A DNA stretch of 64,000 bases. It comes from Paenibacillus dendritiformis (GTDB lineage: Bacteria > Bacillota > Bacilli > Paenibacillales > Paenibacillaceae). A program made the translations under genes and the position numbers. Below the pieces are notes generated by a model that was not told the DNA's origin, did not search any database, and saw only the letters and a list, made by a program, of their open reading frames with translations. The number at the start of each line of letters is the position of its first letter. Position 1 is the stretch's first letter. This document shows, piece after piece, positions 60,464-64,000 of the stretch. Location: the NCBI RefSeq assembly GCF_021654795.1, contig NZ_AP025344.1, forward strand, positions 4,588,501 to 4,652,500. The letters are read 5' to 3'.

Positions 60464-61381
60464 TTAAAAATCAGGCGCCGTCTCCTGCTTCTGCCAGAGC
60501 ATCGATTGGCAAGCGTTGCAGCGGATGCAGACATGGACCCGGGATTCAAAAATTTGCTGAATCGTCTTGATGACCTGTGATTCCGGCTCCCGCGTATGAA
60601 TGATGATATTTTGCGGAGAGACATTGATGAGCGTGCTCACGATCATGTCCTCCATTTCCATATCGCAATCGACCATCTCCACGATCATGCCGTCCATGAC
60701 ATGCTTCGGCTCCAACGGCTGAAGATTCTCATTCAACAAGGTAAAATCATGTCCCCCGCTGTGCATTAAATGCGCGAGCGGCACCTTGGTTTCCTGAATA
60801 TAGACAAAATATTTCAACAACGCGATAAATTCCTGGTACTGCCGCTCGAGCACAAATTCGTCCACGGCATAATCGACGACCTCCTGGAGCTCGGCCATAT
60901 AAGGCTGCAGCCGGAAGCGGATGAACCCGTCCAGATGAAGGGAGGTATGCTCCTCCAAATAGCTGCGGATGGCCCGCATGACTTTCTTTTTGCGGCGCCG
61001 CCGCGCTTCCTGGCCGCCGGTATCGTCACCGCCGCTCAATAGCAGCAAACAGTACTTTTCGATTTTGACGCATTCCTCCGGATCATAGCTCGTATATTTT
61101 TGAATCAAGTCGCGCAAAAGTTCCTCTTCTTTGCCGGAAAGAATAAATTCGGCCAAGGCGCGGGCACTTCGATTCCATACTTCGGAGCCATGGCCCGCCA
61201 GTTGAAAATCCGGCTCCACTCCGCTGCATGCAATGGAGCTTAGCTGTTCACCGAACGTGACATCCAATCGGACAATCGTCTGTTCTTTATGTAAATCACC
61301 CAGCTCCTGCTGCAGCAATTTGCTTAAAGACAAAACCTCTTCCCGTGACGCATTCGGAAGCGTTAACGTGAACAGTTCCAT
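60464..61381 (-). CDS. ytxC: Sporulation protein YtxC
   Basis: 305 residues, soluble. Matches the YtxC family (VDYAVDEFVLERQYQEFIAL, EPKHVMDGMIVEMVDCDMEM, IDVSTLINVSPQNIIIH-like core), whose gene is usually beside thrS in Bacillus, as here. Its precise role in sporulation is not known. The C-terminus has CIRCNAC, a possible metal site, before QSMLWQKQETAPDF. GGAGTGGGCAT precedes the ATG at 61381. Confidence 0.9.
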   Translation of the reverse strand: MELFTLTLPNASREEVLSLSKLLQQELGDLHKEQTIVRLDVTFGEQLSSIACSGVEPDFQLAGHGSEVWNRSARALAEFILSGKEEELLRDLIQKYTSYDPEECVKIEKYCLLLLSGGDDTGGQEARRRRKKKVMRAIRSYLEEHTSLHLDGFIRFRLQPYMAELQEVVDYAVDEFVLERQYQEFIALLKYFVYIQETKVPLAHLMHSGGHDFTLLNENLQPLEPKHVMDGMIVEMVDCDMEMEDMIVSTLINVSPQNIIIHTREPESQVIKTIQQIFESRVHVCIRCNACQSMLWQKQETAPDF

Positions 61382-61645
61382 ATGCCCACTCCTTTCTGTT
61401 CCTTATTAAGTATATGGGGCTGCGGAAACAGATATACGAAGCGGGTTCTGGAAATGAAGCCGACGCCGGACAGGCCGCGGGACGGCACGTCAGACAGGCT
61501 GATGGAGGGCACATCATACAGGGAGCGCCTCCCCTGTGTAGAGAAAAGCTGGCTGTGCCGGCCCCCGTCATAAAAGATCGCTTGGCATGGCGAATTGAGG
61601 CACCTGCGGTATGGGAAAGATACGGCGGCCTTGGCTCTAAATAAC
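61382..61645. other. Non-coding spacer upstream of ytxC
   Basis: GC-rich spacer without a supported gene; leads into palindrome module copy 5. Confidence 0.4.
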
Positions 61646-61765
61646 TGTAATTATACAGTTTTCGGCTTGGCGGGGCTTCCCGAAATAGAAATTCCTGCAG
61701 AAATACAGGAATTTCTGCTAACTTCCACTTATGCAGAGGTAAAACCGGCGAAATCCTGCACTTTT

Positions 61766-62386
61766 CAGGCTGTTGAGAAAGAAGTTTTGAGCAGGAAAAT
61801 GGATATTTCCACCATCCTGAAAACTGCACCATTTCCCTAGACACGCCCATCCGGCAGGCGAAATCCGCAAACTCCACGATTTTTCCAGGCACGCCGATTC
61901 GGTAAGCGAAATCTGCAGAAATACAGCAATTCGATATGGACGACTATTCCAGAAAGGGAATCCTGCAAAATTACAGGAATTTCCCCCGTTTCGCTTCGGT
62001 TTGAAGCAAAAGGGCCTAAAATGATGTAGATTTGCAGCAATTCCTCGGGATGGGGACTCATTAAGCCGAAATTCCTGTAAATTAGCAGCAATTTCCTCCG
62101 CACGTCCAAGCCCCAGGAGGCAACGCTGCTTCCAGCAGGCCGATAGTGCTTCCAGCAGGCCGGATAGTGCTTCCTGAAGGCGATGTTGCCCCCAGCATCC
62201 GACGCGGTCGGTTGGATCCCGTAAAATCAGGCCATTGAGTAGTCTATGGGACTTTTCACCTGTGATGTGGATCTCTTCTCCCGGTAGAAAAAAATCGATT
62301 TAAAACGCTCTAAGAGCCAAAGTTTGGATGAGGAAAATGGACCTTCGCTACCCCTTTACAAAAAACAGGGGTTTTCCAACAGCCTG
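61766..62386 (-). mobile_element. Non-autonomous MITE-like element, copy B (621 bp)
   Basis: Bounded by perfect 10-bp inverted repeats CAGGCTGTTG ... CAACAGCCTG and by a perfect 6-bp duplication ACTTTT (61760-61765 and 62387-62392). It is the inverted relative of copy A at 11598-12144. The 74-bp length difference is mainly a duplicated TGCTTCCAGCAGGCC segment near 62125-62160 and about 55 extra bp near 61840-61890. No transposase. Confidence 0.9.
61914..62087 (-). repeat. Four-palindrome module, copy 6 (inside mobile element B)
   Basis: Cores at 61914-61925, 61964-61975, 62025-62036 and 62076-62087; centres 50, 61 and 51 nt apart, span 174 nt. Confidence 0.88.
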
Positions 62387-62562
62387 ACTTTTGCATCAAT
62401 TTCCCAAATTACAACGGAAAGAAGGAGAAAATAGTGCAGTTTTGCAGGATTCCCCCAACGCAAGCCTACAAACCTGGACTTCCCCTGCGCATACCGCGCG
62501 TACTCTCCCCTCCATCCATGTGCAAAAACCATATTATCCGGTATAAAAGATGTGGTAAAAAG

Positions 62563-63384
62563 TTACGAGATGGGAGCAGAAAGTGTACGATGTTTCTCCA
62601 TCCATATTGTCGCGTAATCGACAATATCTCGAACAGGAAGGAGCAAGGCGGTTGCATTCCCGACCTTCCCCACTCGGACATGATTCGTATCCCGCGCGAA
62701 GTCTGCCCCAATCACATCGAAATCGCTTGAATCTAAATCCACTTCCTTGTATCCAACCCAAGCCTTCTTATTGCCTTGCATCACGGGAGCTTTCGCCATC
62801 ATCTCCTTCTTACGCTCATAATCGGCCCTATATTCAGCCAAATGAATGCATGTATTATTGCCGTGACCGACCCCCAATAATAATATCCAACCATCAAGTT
62901 CATACAGACGGGCGATCGGCGATTGCTCGCCCAAGCCGTACGCCAGACTATGATTTGCTGTAATATACTCCCGGTTGGCGCCCCAGGCAGCGAAGGAAAG
63001 CTGAGGATGACTGCTTCGGATGACGCCCCTTTGCTTCCGGAACACCTCCGGTATAATCCCCATTTCCCAGCAAGGAGTAAAATCATGATCAAAAGCAGGC
63101 ATTTGCTCCCGAATATCCTCCCACCAAGATTCTCGCACAGGCGGATTGCGCCATGTCGAGGGATCAGACAAGTCCGGCGTGTGCGTTGGCATGACAAGCG
63201 TTCCTTCTTCTCCCAACTGTTCCTCTAAAGCTAATATGACTGATATGGCTCCTCCTACCACCCAGCCGCCTAAGGATTTCATAGAGGAGTGAAGAATCAT
63301 ATTCATTCCCGATTGTACGCCCAGCTTCTTAAAGTCCTTTTTCAGTGAGGACGGTGTAATGAAATCTCCGCTGATTACTTCCAT
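62563..63384 (-). CDS. AAC(3)-family N-acetyltransferase
   Basis: 273 residues of the Antibiotic_NAT family (aminoglycoside 3-N-acetyltransferase, YokD): MILHSSMKSLGGWVVGGAIS, TLVMPTHTPDLSDPSTWRNP, SSHPQLSFAAWGANREY and LLGVGHGNNTCIHLAEY with the conserved catalytic His region. Members acetylate the 3-amino group of deoxystreptamine aminoglycosides with acetyl-CoA, but many chromosomal ones have no proven drug substrate. Codon use is more AT-rich than in the neighbours, and a mobile element lies just downstream, so acquisition is possible. AAAGGCGGAATGAACAG precedes the ATG. Confidence 0.92.
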   Translation of the reverse strand: MEVISGDFITPSSLKKDFKKLGVQSGMNMILHSSMKSLGGWVVGGAISVILALEEQLGEEGTLVMPTHTPDLSDPSTWRNPPVRESWWEDIREQMPAFDHDFTPCWEMGIIPEVFRKQRGVIRSSHPQLSFAAWGANREYITANHSLAYGLGEQSPIARLYELDGWILLLGVGHGNNTCIHLAEYRADYERKKEMMAKAPVMQGNKKAWVGYKEVDLDSSDFDVIGADFARDTNHVRVGKVGNATALLLPVRDIVDYATIWMEKHRTLSAPIS

Positions 63385-63766
63385 CTGTTCATTCCGCCTT
63401 TGTAGTCATGTTCGAACGAGCTATGTCATCGGTCTTATCCCCTGCTCACATTGAGTCGTCCGCCAGATCCAGAGCAGAATAGGATGCAGTTACTAATAGG
63501 AAATTCCCCTGCCAATATCCAGAAAACATTGCGTGCCATAATAATACTATATAAATGAACATTATGAATAAACATTTCTAAACGTTTGAAGCACATATTT
63601 GCAATAGGGCTTGCAAAAGCATTAGCTAGGATATTTTACCGTGTCTAATGAGGAAGCATTTCGTGCACAGTTACGGGTATGTCCGTATAATAGAAGAAGG
63701 AGCGGCCTTTTGCCAGGCTGCTTTTTTGTGCGATCAATGATAACCACACCCTAGAAGGAGGACGCG
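63385..63766. other. AT-rich divergent intergenic region
   Basis: About 380 nt between the acetyltransferase (-) and the response regulator (+). No gene. It contains a TATAAT (63686-63691) followed almost at once by a terminator-like hairpin. Confidence 0.5.
63686..63727 (+). promoter_or_regulatory. -10 element followed by terminator-like hairpin (possible attenuator)
   Basis: TATAAT at 63686-63691, then AGCGGCCT-N6-AGGCTGCT and TTTTTT at 63701-63727, with no gene upstream on this strand. The hairpin lies about 40 nt before the regulator start. Confidence 0.5.
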
Positions 63767-64000
63767 ATGAATATTCTAGTTGTCGATGACGAGCAGAGCA
63801 TCTTGAACCTCATCCGTCTCAATCTCGAGATCGAAGGCTACGCGGTGCACACGGCCGCGAGCGGCCAAGCCGCGCACGAACAATGGCAGGCGCAACCGAT
63901 TGATTTGATTATTCTTGATGTTATGCTTCCCGACACAGATGGGTATCAATTGCTGCGCGAGTTCCGCAACAGCAATTCAGATGTTCCCGTCATCATGCTT
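63767..64000 (+). CDS. OmpR-type response regulator, N-terminal part (runs off the window)
   Basis: The first 78 residues are a receiver domain: acidic D7-D8, phospho-acceptor D51 in LIILDVMLPDTDG, and PVIML just before the edge. AGAAGGAGGACGCG precedes the ATG. The output domain is outside the window; an OmpR-type winged helix is likely from the receiver sequence only. Confidence 0.85.
   Translation, partial: MNILVVDDEQSILNLIRLNLEIEGYAVHTAASGQAAHEQWQAQPIDLIILDVMLPDTDGYQLLREFRNSNSDVPVIML

Larger units (their letters stand above)
61646..62446. repeat. Four-palindrome module, copy 5 (split by the mobile element)
   Basis: Cores at 61646-61657, 61696-61707, 61757-61765 joined to 62393-62395 (TGC-ACTTTT-GCA without the insert) and 62435-62446. 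Centres without the insert are 50, 61 and 51 nt apart. The linkers resemble those of copy 4 read on the other strand (GGCGAAATCCTGCAC, CAATTTCCCAAATT). Confidence 0.88.

Overview
The window looks like chromosomal DNA of an endospore-forming Bacillota of the Paenibacillus type. Supporting signs are strong GGAGG-type ribosome binding sites, spore genes (gerQ, cwlJ, a gamma-type SASP, ytxC, prkA), a LiaFSR module, a T-box before thrS, GlnR/TnrA boxes before glnA and amtB, and secreted modular carbohydrate enzymes. The genus is an inference from gene content; the species cannot be told. Most genes from about 25.7 kb onward lie on the minus strand. No rRNA, tRNA, CRISPR array or intact transposase was seen.

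Layout. 0-4.6 kb (+): end of a sensor kinase, a YesN-type response regulator, a GH36 alpha-galactosidase and a KapD-like exonuclease. 5-9.6 kb (-): aldo/keto reductase, the germination pair cwlJ-gerQ, an azoreductase with a clear operator, and a protein built almost wholly of tandem repeats. 9.8-18.8 kb: DUF368 lipid-carrier transporter, DUF2199 protein, prkA, a DUF2161 nuclease-fold protein, an aminotransferase, a coiled-coil membrane protein with a phosphodiester glycosidase, and a 32-residue membrane peptide. 18.9-31.3 kb: a secreted protein with three 216-residue units, an AbrB paralogue, trmL, an orphan regulator, an AA10 LPMO, serC, a large GH20 hexosaminidase and two decayed genes. 31.4-41 kb (-): GlnR-controlled GSI-beta glutamine synthetase, DAHP synthase, DUF2062, ispH, a two-component system and htrA. 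41-46.6 kb: yugN-liaRSF (-) and a GntR-ABC transporter operon (+). 46.7-63.4 kb (-): SASP, 3D-domain protein, rodA, LCP ligase, FG-GAP lipoprotein, two-component system, amtB, M1 peptidase, thrS with T-box, ytxC and an AAC(3)-like acetyltransferase. The window ends inside another response regulator (+).

The most unusual signal is non-coding. Four intergenic regions carry six copies of one module: four short palindromes (core TGY-N6-RCA) with centres 50-51, 61 and 50-51 nt apart. The outer span of every uninterrupted copy is 174 nt, although the linkers are poorly conserved. Two of the copies lie inside a 547/621-bp non-autonomous mobile element (MITE-like) with 10-15-bp terminal inverted repeats. 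Both copies of this element are inserted exactly at the centre of a palindrome belonging to another module, each with a perfect 6-bp target duplication. This nested system of palindrome arrays and a palindrome-targeting element is the best candidate here for something undescribed.

Functional links: nitrogen control (glnA and amtB with GlnR-type boxes), cell-envelope maintenance (LiaFSR, HtrA, RodA, LCP, 3D protein, DUF368), amino-sugar/chitin use (LPMO, GH20), and spore coat/germination (cwlJ, gerQ, the repeat protein, SASP, prkA, ytxC).
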